DNA of 64,000 nucleotides from Pipra filicauda (lineage: Eukaryota > Chordata > Aves > Passeriformes > Pipridae): assembly GCF_003945595.2 (NCBI RefSeq), contig NW_024104505.1, positions 640,748-704,747 of the forward strand. The letters are read 5' to 3'. Below, one piece after another: positions 24,801 through 33,930 of the stretch. The notes beneath the pieces were generated by a model. It did not search any database. It had not been told where the DNA came from and saw only the letters and a program-made list of their open reading frames with translations. How positions within the stretch are numbered: the first letter of the stretch is position 1; the number at the start of each line of letters is the position of its first letter. Made by a program: the position numbers and the translations under genes.

Positions 24801-27800
24801 CTGTTCCTGCTCACACTTTAAGAATATATTTCAAAGGAATCTTTTACATTTAACTTTAAAAAATCAAATCTAAACCAGATCACATTTTAAATGTTTTATC
24901 AGCACACTGAAGAAGGGATATAAATACCAAAACAAGGTACCTGGCCCGCTGTCCTTCAGAGTCACCAGTGGTGTAAAATGCATGTTGTCATAGCCCAGCA
25001 CAATTGGGTATCTGTAGCATTCTTCAGGTGGCCAAAGGAGAGGCAAGTAAACACCACCAACATTCAGAGGAGCAAAACTGGAGCCTGACTCTAAACTTCT
25101 CACCACTTTATCTGCATCAGGAAGAAAACACGAATAAACACAAATAAATATGTGCTACAGGCAAAAGAAAAGATATTCTGGGTGTTTTAGAAAAATTCCT
25201 GAAAACTTCCTATTCTGAAATGCATCTACCTGAAAACAATTATTTAGTAAGATTACTAACACAGCACAGAGTAACATGGTGAGATGACTGGAGAGGCAAC
25301 TCACCTGCAAGAACAATGACTGGCCTTCTGAGGATGTTAGCAAGGATGAAGATATGGATTTCTTCCAGTGCATTATATGGAAGCCTGTTTTGAGCCCCAG
25401 ATATTTCTGGGGAGGTCATTTCAATGAGGTATTCCCACTCCTCCTCCCAGTTCTGAGGAAAGAAACAGCCATCAGCAATGGTTCGAAGACATGGAGGTCG
25501 GGAACCAGCTGCAGCACGACAATGCTCAAATAATCACATTTTCCCATTTCCTCCAAAGGAAGACTATTTCTGCTCTCCACTAATGGCAGAATCCATGAAG
25601 TCAAAAAGCAAACAAAATCAGCAAGGTAATGCTGGCGAGCACTCAGAAAACAGCACCATTCCCTCAGGCCGCCTTACCCGGGTGTCATAGTGGAGTCCTG
25701 TTTCTACAAACTCCTGGGATTTAATAGCCTCCCGCTGCCAGCGGAGCTTGAAGTTCCGTGTGTCAATCTCCCTGAGAGCGCTAAACAATGTTTTTCTTAA
25801 GACAAGGTCGATATCTTCAATACCCCACATGTACTGTGATGCAGCATGCATGAGGCAATTTCCATCACCTGCAAAAAAAAGAGTCCATTAGCCTTAAATG
25901 TCTACTTAAATAAAACCCCACAAGTGCATGAGATGTAGAGTCACAGTGCACATATGCATATTCCCTGTGCACTTCCCTCTAAGCCTCAGACAGAAGGGTT
26001 TTAACAAGGAGACCACAGTTGTGATATCTACTCAGAGACAGAAAGGAAAAAAGTCCCCTCTCTATTGGTGTTGTCCCTGCAGCAGTCAATGTTAAGCTGT
26101 CACTGAGCAATGCCCCTTACCTATCTTACTTAACTTTGACTGATATCATGAACTAAATTTTGGAGTCAACTACAAATGTCAAACAGTTGAAATAGCTTTT
26201 AAACACAACAAAGTCATCTTAAAATTACAAAAAATATGTAAATTTCCCTCATCAGTGTTTATAAAAATATACACCCAATGGCACAGGGTTGAGATAACGG
26301 AAACCACTAAGAAAATATAGTAACGCTAAGCCTCACATCCCCTGACGAGCACTGCTTGGCATTTGGCTCTGATTGATGGAGGAATTGTAATAAAAAAGAG
26401 AAAGAAAGAAAAGAGCAGGTGATTATGTAAAGTAATCATAGGAACACCTTTTGCCTTCCTCTCAGAAATTATAGTATGCTGGGATGTTACACATATTATT
26501 TAGAGGGCTGTTATTTTAAAACACAAAATTAAAACTAAATAAATGAAAAAGAATTATTTGATTTTCATTTATACAATCTCCTTGCATTGGAATAAAGTCC
26601 TCTTTAAAAGTAGGAAGGAAAGTGATGTTCTGCAATTTCAGAGGGGAAGAAACTGAGAATCAGAGGAGGTAACTAACTTAATTAAAAGGTGGTACAAGAT
26701 ATGCCTATGGCTGGGTTTCAAATTCTATCTCTAGCCATCTTCAAAAGGGAAAGTCTCCCCTCAAGAATCATTACTGTCATATCCTCAGACTCAAAACTAG
26801 GTCTGATGTCTACTACAGTGGTAAACAGATTCACCCAATGCTAAGCAATCACAGCAATCTTCTTGGAATAGAGGACATCAACCCCAGTAAAGCTACTAGA
26901 TTTTTCCCGAGTGGGGAAAAAAACCCCCACACTCAAAGAACTCCCACAAAAGAATTAAACCCAGTTTGCCACAGATTATATGAGTTCAATTACACCATTT
27001 GCAAACACTTTTGTTACTTTTTCTGTGAAACTCAGAGAAAAACCTAAAACAGACCGCAGATCCTGAAAGAGATATAATTTGAAATCTACTCAATACTTCA
27101 TAAATTTTTATGGGATTGGTGCATATCAGGTTCCTGCACCTGCAGTTGCTTTCTGGTTTTTGAATGCTTTCTTGCAAAGCTTACTTCAATCTGCAGGCTG
27201 CTTACTTGAGCTCAAAAATCGGGGAACAATGTATAAGACAGAAAAGTTGACTGGGTTTCCTTCTGACCAAAAAAGATGACATATTAATCCCATTAAAATT
27301 TTCCCTTTGCAAAATCTAGAGCAAAGATAAGATTAATTTTTTTCTCTCTCTGAGACCTCGCTTTCAGTTCTTTATTGAGAAGCACTGCCCAAAATTCCTT
27401 ACACAGCACTTGGAATTCCCCAACACCGTTTGACTAACAATTGAGCAACAGTTGTACTTTTTGTTCTGCTGCGTGCAGAGCTGCGTAGCGAAGCCTCCCT
27501 CGGACTTTCCCAGGGGGTGTGGCTGGGTAAGCTGGAATGAATGCCAATTCATTATACAAGTGAAATCACTACAGCCAATAGATGCTGGAATTTTTAAATT
27601 AAAAAAAAAAAAGAAAGAAAAAAACCCAAACAGTTTCGATTTTTATACCTCCTACTGGTCTCCTTCTATCCTCACTTCAGATGCCTGCAAAGAAATGTGT
27701 GGTGATTCAAAAGGGCTTTTTTAATTAAAAAACCCCACCACTCCACAGACTCACAAACATATTAGGTAAAATATAGATCAAAAGATCCTGTAGGAGATAC

Positions 27801-30330
27801 TTTCTCTGTTTTCAACAACTACAACCTTCAGCAGAAAAAAACCCAGAATTTTCTGAAGAAAGCCCACTGTTGATTGAAAAAAATAATATATTCCTCCCAC
27901 ATCTATGGGTTAAGCAGCTAAATGCTTAAAAAAGTACTCTTCATGCCACATCAGAGAAAAAAAATGTTATTTTCTGGGATAATACAGGTCTTCTCTAAGC
28001 TTCTGCCCTTCTTTCAGAGATCCTCCCCTTCAGTCCAATCTACCTTCCTTCTCATGCAAAGGTCCTTCAATGCGACTACTTTGCATAAACCACAGGTTCC
28101 CAATGCCATTCCTTCCACTCATGCAATTAATGACCCTGAAATGCTGAACTGAAGCCAAGCTTATAGTCTGCGCAGGGTACGGGGAGACCACAAATCGAGT
28201 CCTTCCTTTGCCTTCCCTCAACCTGCCCTAGTACTTCAGCATCTTGTATACTGGTACTCCTGCTCATGGGTGAGATCCAAGTCCACACTGTCCCATATGT
28301 AACACTGGCCGACTGTCATAAGACAAAGAAAGAGGTCAGTGTTACTGAATATAATGTTGTTAGCAACAAGGGTCTGTCCAGGCAGTGTTAACCCCTGCAG
28401 GATTTGTATTGACAGAAGATGAGGGATTCTAAAACCGCTACTCTTTGCCCTGGGCAAAAGTTGTGCATTTTGTCCATTTTCCTAGTAAATCTCTTTGAGT
28501 GTACCTCCTGAGGAGAAGTTTTGAAGATGCAACACTTGGAGTGATGTTACTGTCCCAGTACCTGTAAAGCGCTGCCTGCAACTCCAGTCCTTCCAGAAGT
28601 TCGAGATTCCATGACCTCTGTGCACAACCTTAATTACAGTCATGAGAATCTTACACCAGTGCAGAGGCCACCAGAAGGTCAGTGGCTCTACAGCAGTTAC
28701 AGAGGTGTACATCAGGATCAGGCTCTTCTAGGTCGGACAGTGACATTTACTAAGTGAGTTTATTTTTATGGCTTCTGTACAACACAACTATGTACAATCA
28801 GACTGAAAAATGTGGCAGAATATGGGATGGGAACAATGTGGACTAGGAAGATAAGGGCAATGTATATATAAGCTGATATGAAAGAAGCATTCACAGAACA
28901 CAACACGGACTTCAACGAGGCTGTAGGTCCACCCCACCCAGTGTTTCTATAACTGTTGCAATCTGTTCCTTGAGCAAAAAATATGTATTTTCCATCTTCT
29001 TGAAGTCCTCACCGTCTCGGTCTATCCTTCCTGGTTTAGGGCAACCTGTGCTGTAAGGAATCCTGAGTCCAAGTTTGCAGCTGAGTGACCATAAGTCATA
29101 GCATTACCAAATCTTTCCTCCACTGAATGAGAAATGCCCAGTGACTCTTACAGTCATGTGCCAAAATTCCTTCTCAAGACGGTGGACAAATGTAACCTGT
29201 TCAGGAAATCTTTGCACTCCTGCTGTACCTTTTCACTTATATCACTTGATGCAATACACACACAGCAACCCAAAAGCCAAGTCCTAAAATCAGCACTGAC
29301 TGTTGAAAGAAAAGGGCACTGCAAACTTTGTCTTGCACAAGGATGGCTGTCAGTCACACACATGAGAGGTACCAGTGAGCCTTGAGGGAAGGTGAGAGCT
29401 GGCAAACCCCAACAGGTAGCTGAGGATGAGGGAGCTGGGCAGGTGCAGGGTACTGACCTCAGGGACAGCAGTGTCAGGTTCCCAGAGGCTCCCTGTTCAG
29501 AACACTCCTGCTGGCACTGTTGTTAAAGCTGGATCAGCAAGAGAACCTTGCCTGACAGTTAGAACAGCAGGGCTTATGGAGGGATATTAGCTTTTGCTAT
29601 ATATACATAGGAATGCAACTCTGTCACTCAAAGCATCTGAAGTCTCCTCTTGCCTGGCATTAAAGGACATTCAGCACTTCCGACAGGGCAGCCAACACAT
29701 ACCAGTCAGATTCATGGAAAGGCAATGGGTTGCAAGTCAAGTTTCTCCACCTTACTTAACTCTGAAGTGCCATAGGTTACTGACATTGTGAAAATATCTG
29801 TGAGATTTCCATGCTATTCACAACACTGTGGTATGGGCAGGGGTCTGCTACAGCCTCAGGACCGTACATCATGTGGAAAGAATTTTAGTTTACAAAACTA
29901 AGATTAAACGGCCCCACATTTTTAAAATTGTGTGCTTTTGTTTCAGTAATGTGGACACAGATGCTATTAATAAAGATGCTACATTCATCTTACCCATTTT
30001 ACTGTGATTGCAAAGACCTGCTCCTAACTTACCATTAGTCTTCAGAGGAACAAGTCTCCGAACTTCCATGCACCAGTTGAGCTTCCTCTGGCGCTCCAGT
30101 GAAGTTTGGGTAGCCTGGTCAGTCAGGGACTTCTGAAGCGTTTCCCGAAACTGAGGACAAAATTGGCACATTCTGAACATTTCTATGGTGTATTTGTGCA
30201 TAGTCCTGAAGTGGTGAATTATTCCACTGGGAGGTTTGACTAGATCCTCAGGTGTCCTCTCTCTGATCTTCATAGCCTTCAGCATATTGCTCTGATACAA
30301 AGCTTGAGGAAGGATGTGTTGTCCAGCCAT
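18593..30330 (-). CDS. TNFAIP3: TNFAIP3 (A20) ubiquitin-editing enzyme, 8 coding exons, 799 aa
   Basis: A20 is a cytoplasmic inhibitor of NF-kB and cell-death signalling. Its OTU domain removes K63-linked ubiquitin chains from signalling proteins such as RIPK1 and TRAF6, and its zinc fingers bind ubiquitin and promote K48 ubiquitination (family knowledge). The spliced order on the minus strand is 30330-30033, 25868-25678, 25452-25305, 25111-24941, 24219-24039, 22597-21687, 19796-19579, 18874-18593; every junction is GT/AG and phases match. The product is 799 aa (human 790). The OTU domain spans about residues 90-265 with Asp71, Cys104 in GDGNCLMHA and His257. Seven A20 fingers begin at Cys388, 478, 521, 605, 667, 726 and 771, all with four cysteines; the third is CX2C instead of CX4C, as in human. 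Ser382 corresponds to the IKK-beta site Ser381. I chose the ATG at 30330 because it starts MAGQ, matches the human start and has a good context (A at -3, G at +4). Identification is very secure; the exon 8 donor is the one ambiguous junction. Confidence 0.97.
18875..19578 (-). other. TNFAIP3 intron 8
   Basis: 704 bp, phase 0 with the donor chosen here. No repeat or gene recognised. The alternative exon 8 donor lies in its first 15 bases. Confidence 0.75.
19579..19796 (-). CDS. TNFAIP3: TNFAIP3 exon 8 (zinc finger 5)
   Basis: The acceptor is GCATTACAG. It encodes residues 634-706, with finger 5 at Cys667/672/684/687 inside [19 protein letters not shown], ending [10 protein letters not shown] chose the donor CTG then GTGAGA at 19578 because joining to exon 9 gives [13 protein letters not shown], which aligns without a gap to human EEQLRSSQRRDVP. 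A second donor with a better consensus, GAA then GTAAGT at 19563, lies 15 bases further on and is also in frame; it would add VRQPE and give an 804-aa protein. Confidence 0.93.
20355..20440 (+). mobile_element. CR1 LINE 3' tail fragment
   Basis: A short segment with the typical CR1 3' end (GTTGAATTAGATGATCTTTT, then AGGTCCCTTACAACCCAACC) and the terminal TTCTATGTTTCTATG motif. Heavily 5'-truncated and in intron 7, antisense to TNFAIP3. Confidence 0.8.
21092..21521 (+). mobile_element. Solo LTR, ERVL-type, internally deleted
   Basis: The sequence begins with TGGTTTTGGCTGGGG, runs through a characteristic non-coding LTR body, has an ATTAAA poly(A) signal near 21391, and ends in TTAAACCAC. I recognise this as an ERVL-family LTR common in passerine and other bird genomes. 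It is shorter than such LTRs usually are: the middle part, where the core promoter would be expected, appears to be missing around 21290-21305. I found no convincing flanking target-site duplication, so the ends are approximate. It lies in TNFAIP3 intron 7, opposite in strand to the gene. No internal retroviral genes are present. Confidence 0.8.
21687..22597 (-). CDS. TNFAIP3: TNFAIP3 exon 7 (zinc fingers 1-4)
   Basis: This 911-bp exon is the largest coding exon. The acceptor is GCTGTCAG and the donor is CATG then GTAAGT at 21686. It encodes residues 330-633. The segment [16 protein letters not shown] links the OTU domain to the fingers. Finger 1 uses Cys388/393/405/408, finger 2 Cys478/483/495/498, finger 3 Cys521/524/536/539 and finger 4 Cys605/610/622/625. 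In the family, finger 4 binds K63-linked chains and supports E3 activity. Ser382 in [12 protein letters not shown] aligns with the IKK-beta target Ser381. Arg439 in SSRR aligns with the MALT1 cleavage arginine. Confidence 0.97.
22598..24038 (-). other. TNFAIP3 intron 6
   Basis: 1441 bp, phase 2. I see no recognisable repeat or gene. A kB-like decamer at 23194-23203 fits the consensus but is not more than chance would give. Confidence 0.8.
24039..24219 (-). CDS. TNFAIP3: TNFAIP3 exon 6 (end of OTU domain)
   Basis: The acceptor is CCCCACAG and the donor is CAAA then GTGAGT at 24038. It encodes residues 270-329 plus two bases of Lys330, including [21 protein letters not shown] and [20 protein letters not shown], a signature of A20. 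It enters in phase 1 and leaves in phase 2, consistent with exon 7 starting on a single G. Confidence 0.96.
24220..24940 (-). other. TNFAIP3 intron 5
   Basis: 721 bp, phase 1. It contains a short TATAGA-type simple tract just downstream of the exon boundary on the plus strand (about 24246-24270, next to exon 6) and nothing else recognised. Confidence 0.8.
24941..25111 (-). CDS. TNFAIP3: TNFAIP3 exon 5 (OTU catalytic histidine)
   Basis: The acceptor is GATGCAG and the donor is CCAG then GTACCT at 24940, which departs from the consensus at +4. It encodes residues 213-269, including [28 protein letters not shown] and [14 protein letters not shown]. His257 in the MHF context is the catalytic histidine (human His256, where the context is HHF). 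Phase 1 at both ends. Confidence 0.96.
25305..25452 (-). CDS. TNFAIP3: TNFAIP3 exon 4 (OTU domain)
   Basis: It lies 225 bp downstream of exon 3. The acceptor is TTCCTCAG and the donor is GCAG then GTGAGT at 25304. It encodes residues 164-212, starting [12 protein letters not shown] and ending [20 protein letters not shown], which match the A20 OTU core in order. The exon ends one base into codon 213 (phase 1). Confidence 0.95.
25678..25868 (-). CDS. TNFAIP3: TNFAIP3 exon 3 (OTU catalytic cysteine)
   Basis: The acceptor is a T-rich tract followed by GCAG, and the donor is CGG then GTAAGG at 25677. It encodes residues 100-163, beginning [15 protein letters not shown], in which Cys104 is the catalytic nucleophile of the OTU cysteine protease. 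It continues through [20 protein letters not shown] and [14 protein letters not shown]. The exon is 191 bp and ends in phase 0. Confidence 0.97.
25869..30032 (-). other. TNFAIP3 intron 2
   Basis: The largest coding-region intron, 4164 bp, phase 1. It holds simple A-rich stretches (26391-26415 and 27600-27627) and otherwise no repeat, RNA gene or coding sequence that I recognise. Confidence 0.8.
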
Positions 30331-30345
30331 GTTTCTAGAAGACAT
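30033..30345 (-). CDS. TNFAIP3: TNFAIP3 exon 2 (start codon, residues 1-100)
   Basis: The acceptor is CAG at 30348-30346 and the donor is GTAAGT starting at 30032. Coding begins at 30330; the first 15 bases of the exon are 5' UTR but are open and in frame, starting with ATG. The peptide contains the conserved stretches [34 protein letters not shown] and CQFCPQFRE, the N-terminal part of the A20 OTU fold. Asp71 corresponds to human Asp70. The exon ends one base into the Gly100 codon (phase 1). Confidence 0.96.
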
Positions 30346-33300
30346 CTGAAATGAAAAAGGATCCTTTTATTGGCATGTTAGTGTATAACAGTGCTATTAC
30401 TTCTGCAAAGACTGAGATGGCACTTTCAGAGGCTGCAGTTTTGCCTAAAACAAGAACAGAGTGGATGCAGTCCAACTGAGCCTTTTATGGTTTTTAAAAC
30501 TCATATTCACTAACTTTTCTGCATTACTCAGATATAGACACTGACCAGTTTATCCCACTCAGTTACTCCCATAATTTACTGAGATATTAAAGACAATTCA
30601 TTCATAACTAAGGAAATTGCATCATCACAAAAAAAAAGCATTTAAATCAAAGTAGGGATAAAAGAAGGCAAGATCAAGGGAAGGGAAAATTATCCTGGAA
30701 ACTTGACTAATTGATAATTGCACAGTGTAATCCCATACAAACTTGCTGAGCTTTCAGCACGTTTCAAGCTCTTGTTTTGATAACATGCCAAAAAAAGCAG
30801 ATAATGACCATTTCAGATTTTGTCAGCCCATACATTCTGAGAAGTGATGGTCAGTAGAGCACAGAAAAAGTCCAAAGAATTGCAAGCTGTGCTAGTTATC
30901 TGTCCCATACTTACAGTGGCCAAATATGGTAAATGAGGAATTTGTCACAGAGCAAGCACTCAAAGGCAGAGTTACTTTTCTTGAGGCTGTTTATATTTTG
31001 TGAGTGGTAGAGCTACTGCACTGAGGTGCTTGTGCTGTGTGTGGGGGTGCAGACTGTAGTGCCACTATTACTCAGTGATAAGTCAACACAGCTGAAAAAG
31101 CATTTCCACTTGGCTCAAAAACCCCAATATTTTTTCCACAGTAGGACATGAAAAATTTATTGCCCTGCATCCCTTTCTTCAGTATCTCTGGCCTCATGGG
31201 CTACAGCAGGAAGAACATAGAAAAAAGACCCCATAACCCTGAAACTGTCTACACTCTCTGAAATACTTATTCAGAGGACACTAACTTTGTAGCTAGCTAG
31301 AACCAAATGTAAGAACCACATCCCCCAAAACTCCCGTGCACTACAGTAACAACAACAACGACAATAACCTGGTTTTATATGGAGAGATTCTCCATGCTGT
31401 CCACATACATTATTGCCCTGTTTAAAAACAAAGCCAAATTTGTATCAAGACAAATAAAAGTATGCATGGCTAACATGTTTAGAGTACAGCTAGTCACATT
31501 AGGAGAACCCACCACTGTGATTACGAACCTAGAGAAAAATATCAAGCCATAAGCGTATATTAACATCTAGACATCAATAAAGGGAGACAAGAAGCAACTA
31601 AAAGTTGTTTATGCAACTATTAGGAAATTTTCTCATGGAGGTAGGAGTCTGGAGGGCTAGAGAGAGGAAGAAGGACATCAATCTGATGGACTGACTGGGA
31701 AGGCACTCCCGGGTCTTTGGAGGCAGAAGGCCCCTCTTGCACAGAAGAACTTTAGCACATCCTTCTCCACATGTAAACAGTTGCTCTCTCCTCTTCTCCC
31801 AGACACATCCATTGGCAACATCTACCTCCAACCACTCAGTCAAAGCACTGGAAAAGACCCTTCCTGGGTAAGAGGGGACCTCAAACTCCTGGTGCCAAGA
31901 GCTGACCTCTATAACCTCTCTGAAAACCAGCTGATGGAGAGATACAGTGGATGTCCTGTCAAGCCCTAAACAGAAGCAGGTGAAAACAGGTGATGCTACC
32001 AAGTCCTCTCTACTTCAGGGCAATGTCATTCACATAGCGTTTCCTCTGCATCTGTAAGAGCACTAGGGACAGGGCTCAGCACTGTCACATCTTGCAACAT
32101 GAGGAAAAGCTTTCCTTTAGGTAAAAAAGATGGCTTATTCTTATAATTCCCCAACCAGCATACAGCCTTAAAATGGAAACAACACATTTTCTCATCCACT
32201 CCCCTCACCAATATAGTTTTACACATGCTATTTATGTAATTCTGTATATAAATGTATGGATGATTCTAAAAAAGAAAATATAAACAATCCCTTATTAATC
32301 AGTATAATAAACACAGCTATACTTCGCCCGAGATGACCAAATTGCTTACTTCTGTAAGTAGAGACATCCAGTCAATGGGATTTTTTTACACAAATAAAGA
32401 CCAATCACATGATTAAGCACTACCGGCATGGACCCTTGAAAGGGTTATTTCCAGCCTTAAGTAACAAAAAGTACTGAATTTACAGAAGCATTCACTGAAA
32501 CTACATTATTCGATACCATGTTTTACAGGCATATTTTCCCCTCCCCACGTGGAAATTACTGTCTATGCTATTTACAGTCATTAACTGTCAATCAAGGCAA
32601 AAGCCAAGCAACCCCTATGTTCCAAATCAATGTGATGAAAAACCAGAACTCAATAGCCATCTAAGCTAGAGATTTAAGAGTCAGAAAACCAAGCTACAGT
32701 TATATTAGTTTATAGTGTACTGTACCGTGTGCTATGCCACTTGAAACTTTTGACAAGTAATGACTATGAACACCCAGAAAAAACCAGCTGTAAATAATGA
32801 TTAGAAACAGCATCCTTTCTGAACATATAATACTGAGGATGCTGGGCTCGGGAAAGCTGAATACTGTTCTGAGATCTGACAGTGGTTTCATAAAGTTATT
32901 TTTATTTTCTGTCCTCCATCTGAAAACAGGCAATAATAAAACTTCTCCGTAAAGTGCTAAGACTCATAAAATAAACATGCTTAATACCTCCTCAGCGTCC
33001 ATGCATTTCTCTGCTTAAGTCTTTGCTCGGTACAAAACAAAGCATAGTATTACTCTTCACCAGATAAAGAGATAAGGACCGAGGCTGTTTTATATCCCAC
33101 AGGACTGGTTACACACAGTAAGCGTTCCGCGTTCTTAGTACCCTGACCTACTGCTCTGCTGGAAGCTGGGTATGCAAGGTGGAAAGGACGTAATATCGCC
33201 CTCCAGCTTGCCAGGGGAAGGAGCCCCAAGCTCCAGGACGGATTTCCCAGCTCGCGGCTGTGCCACCAGCGGCTCTCTCGCCCTACGAGGCCCCGCGGGG

Positions 33301-33573
33301 TCCGGGTGCCGCCGGGCCCGGGCCGAGCCGGTCAGCAGAGGGCACAAGGCACCGCCCGGGCGGGGGCTCCGACGCTAACCGGGAACCGGCACACGGCCCC
33401 CCGGGTGCCAGCCGGGATACGGCCAAAGCCCGCCGCCAGGGCCGCCCGGTCACCTGCGGCGTCCTCCTGCAAACGGGACGGGGGCGATGGAGCCGGGACG
33501 GGGGCGATGGAGCCGGGTCGGGGCTCCGCCGTGCCCGGCCCGCCTCCCCTCCCGCGCCCAGAGCGGCGCTCAC
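30346..33573 (-). other. TNFAIP3 intron 1
   Basis: About 3.2 kb between the inferred exon 1 donor and the exon 2 acceptor. Mostly A/T-rich; I recognise no gene or repeat family in it apart from a short AAC-type simple stretch near 31347-31365. The 5' limit depends on which exon 1 donor is used. Confidence 0.5.
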
Positions 33574-33622
33574 CTCTCCGCGGCGGGCTCCTCCTCCGGC
33601 CGATCCTGCCGGCGACTCCTGC

Positions 33623-33673
33623 TCAGCAGTGGGTCTGGGGCGGTGATGGGACGCAGCCAGGCTCGGGATCCAT
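33623..33673 (-). other. Upstream ORF in TNFAIP3 exon 1 (16 aa)
   Basis: An ATG at 33673 on the gene strand opens a 16-codon frame ending at a stop at 33623 (MDPEPGCVPSPPQTHC). It lies wholly inside the inferred exon 1. The context has T at -3 and G at +4, so initiation would be weak. Whether it is in the mRNA depends on the real transcription start. Confidence 0.4.
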
Positions 33674-33732
33674 CAACCCCCACCGCGCAGGGGCTCCTTC
33701 CTTCCCTTCTCTCCGCCCTCTCCCCGCCGGAG

Positions 33733-33753
33733 CTGCTGCTGCTGCTGCTGCTG
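33733..33753 (-). repeat. (CAG)7 triplet repeat in the inferred 5' UTR
   Basis: Seven perfect CTG units on the plus strand, read as CAG on the TNFAIP3 strand, within the CpG island and inferred exon 1. Confidence 0.9.
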
Positions 33754-33841
33754 TCGCCAGCGCTGCTGCGGAATGAAGGGCTGAGCCCAGCCTCTTGGGT
33801 TTTTTTTTTCCCTTTCTGTTTAAGGGCCCGGGCGCAAAAAC

Positions 33842-33860
33842 AAAAAAAAAAAAAAAAAAA
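33842..33860. repeat. A19 homopolymer in the promoter
   Basis: Nineteen consecutive A on the plus strand (T19 on the gene strand), about 40 bp from the proximal kB site on the transcription-start side. It could be a nucleosome-disfavouring poly(dA:dT) tract, or an assembly-sensitive homopolymer. Confidence 0.9.
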
Positions 33861-33895
33861 GGGAGAGAGAAAACACACAACACAAAAACCCCACC

Positions 33896-33905
33896 GGGGA
33901 TTTCC
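33896..33905 (-). promoter_or_regulatory. NF-kB site, proximal
   Basis: GGGGATTTCC on the plus strand (GGAAATCCCC on the gene strand) matches the consensus GGGRNNYYCC. It lies upstream of the inferred TNFAIP3 start. Human TNFAIP3 is known to be driven by two adjacent kB sites close to its start; this matches the second of that pair in sequence as I recall it. Confidence 0.75.
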
Positions 33906-33920
33906 ACCGGCAGCAGGGCA

Positions 33921-33930
33921 GGGACTTTCC
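33921..33930 (-). promoter_or_regulatory. NF-kB site, distal of the promoter pair
   Basis: GGGACTTTCC on the plus strand (GGAAAGTCCC on the gene strand) is a perfect consensus kB site, 25 bp centre to centre from the proximal site and in the same orientation and order as I recall for the human promoter. Together they are expected to make A20 inducible by NF-kB, closing the feedback loop. Confidence 0.78.

Larger units (their letters stand above)
33574..33850 (-). other. TNFAIP3: TNFAIP3 exon 1, non-coding (inferred)
   Basis: Mammalian TNFAIP3 has a non-coding first exon, and exon 2 here begins with an acceptor 15 bases before the start codon, so a 5' exon must exist upstream. The CpG-rich stretch has a strong minus-strand donor, GAG then GTGAGC, with the last exon base at 33574. 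A second good donor, GCAG then GTGACC, would end the exon at 33454. The 5' boundary is a guess from the distance to the kB sites. The exon would contain a (CAG)7 tract and a 16-codon upstream ORF. There is no obvious TATA box, consistent with a CpG-island promoter. RNA data are needed for both ends. Confidence 0.5.
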
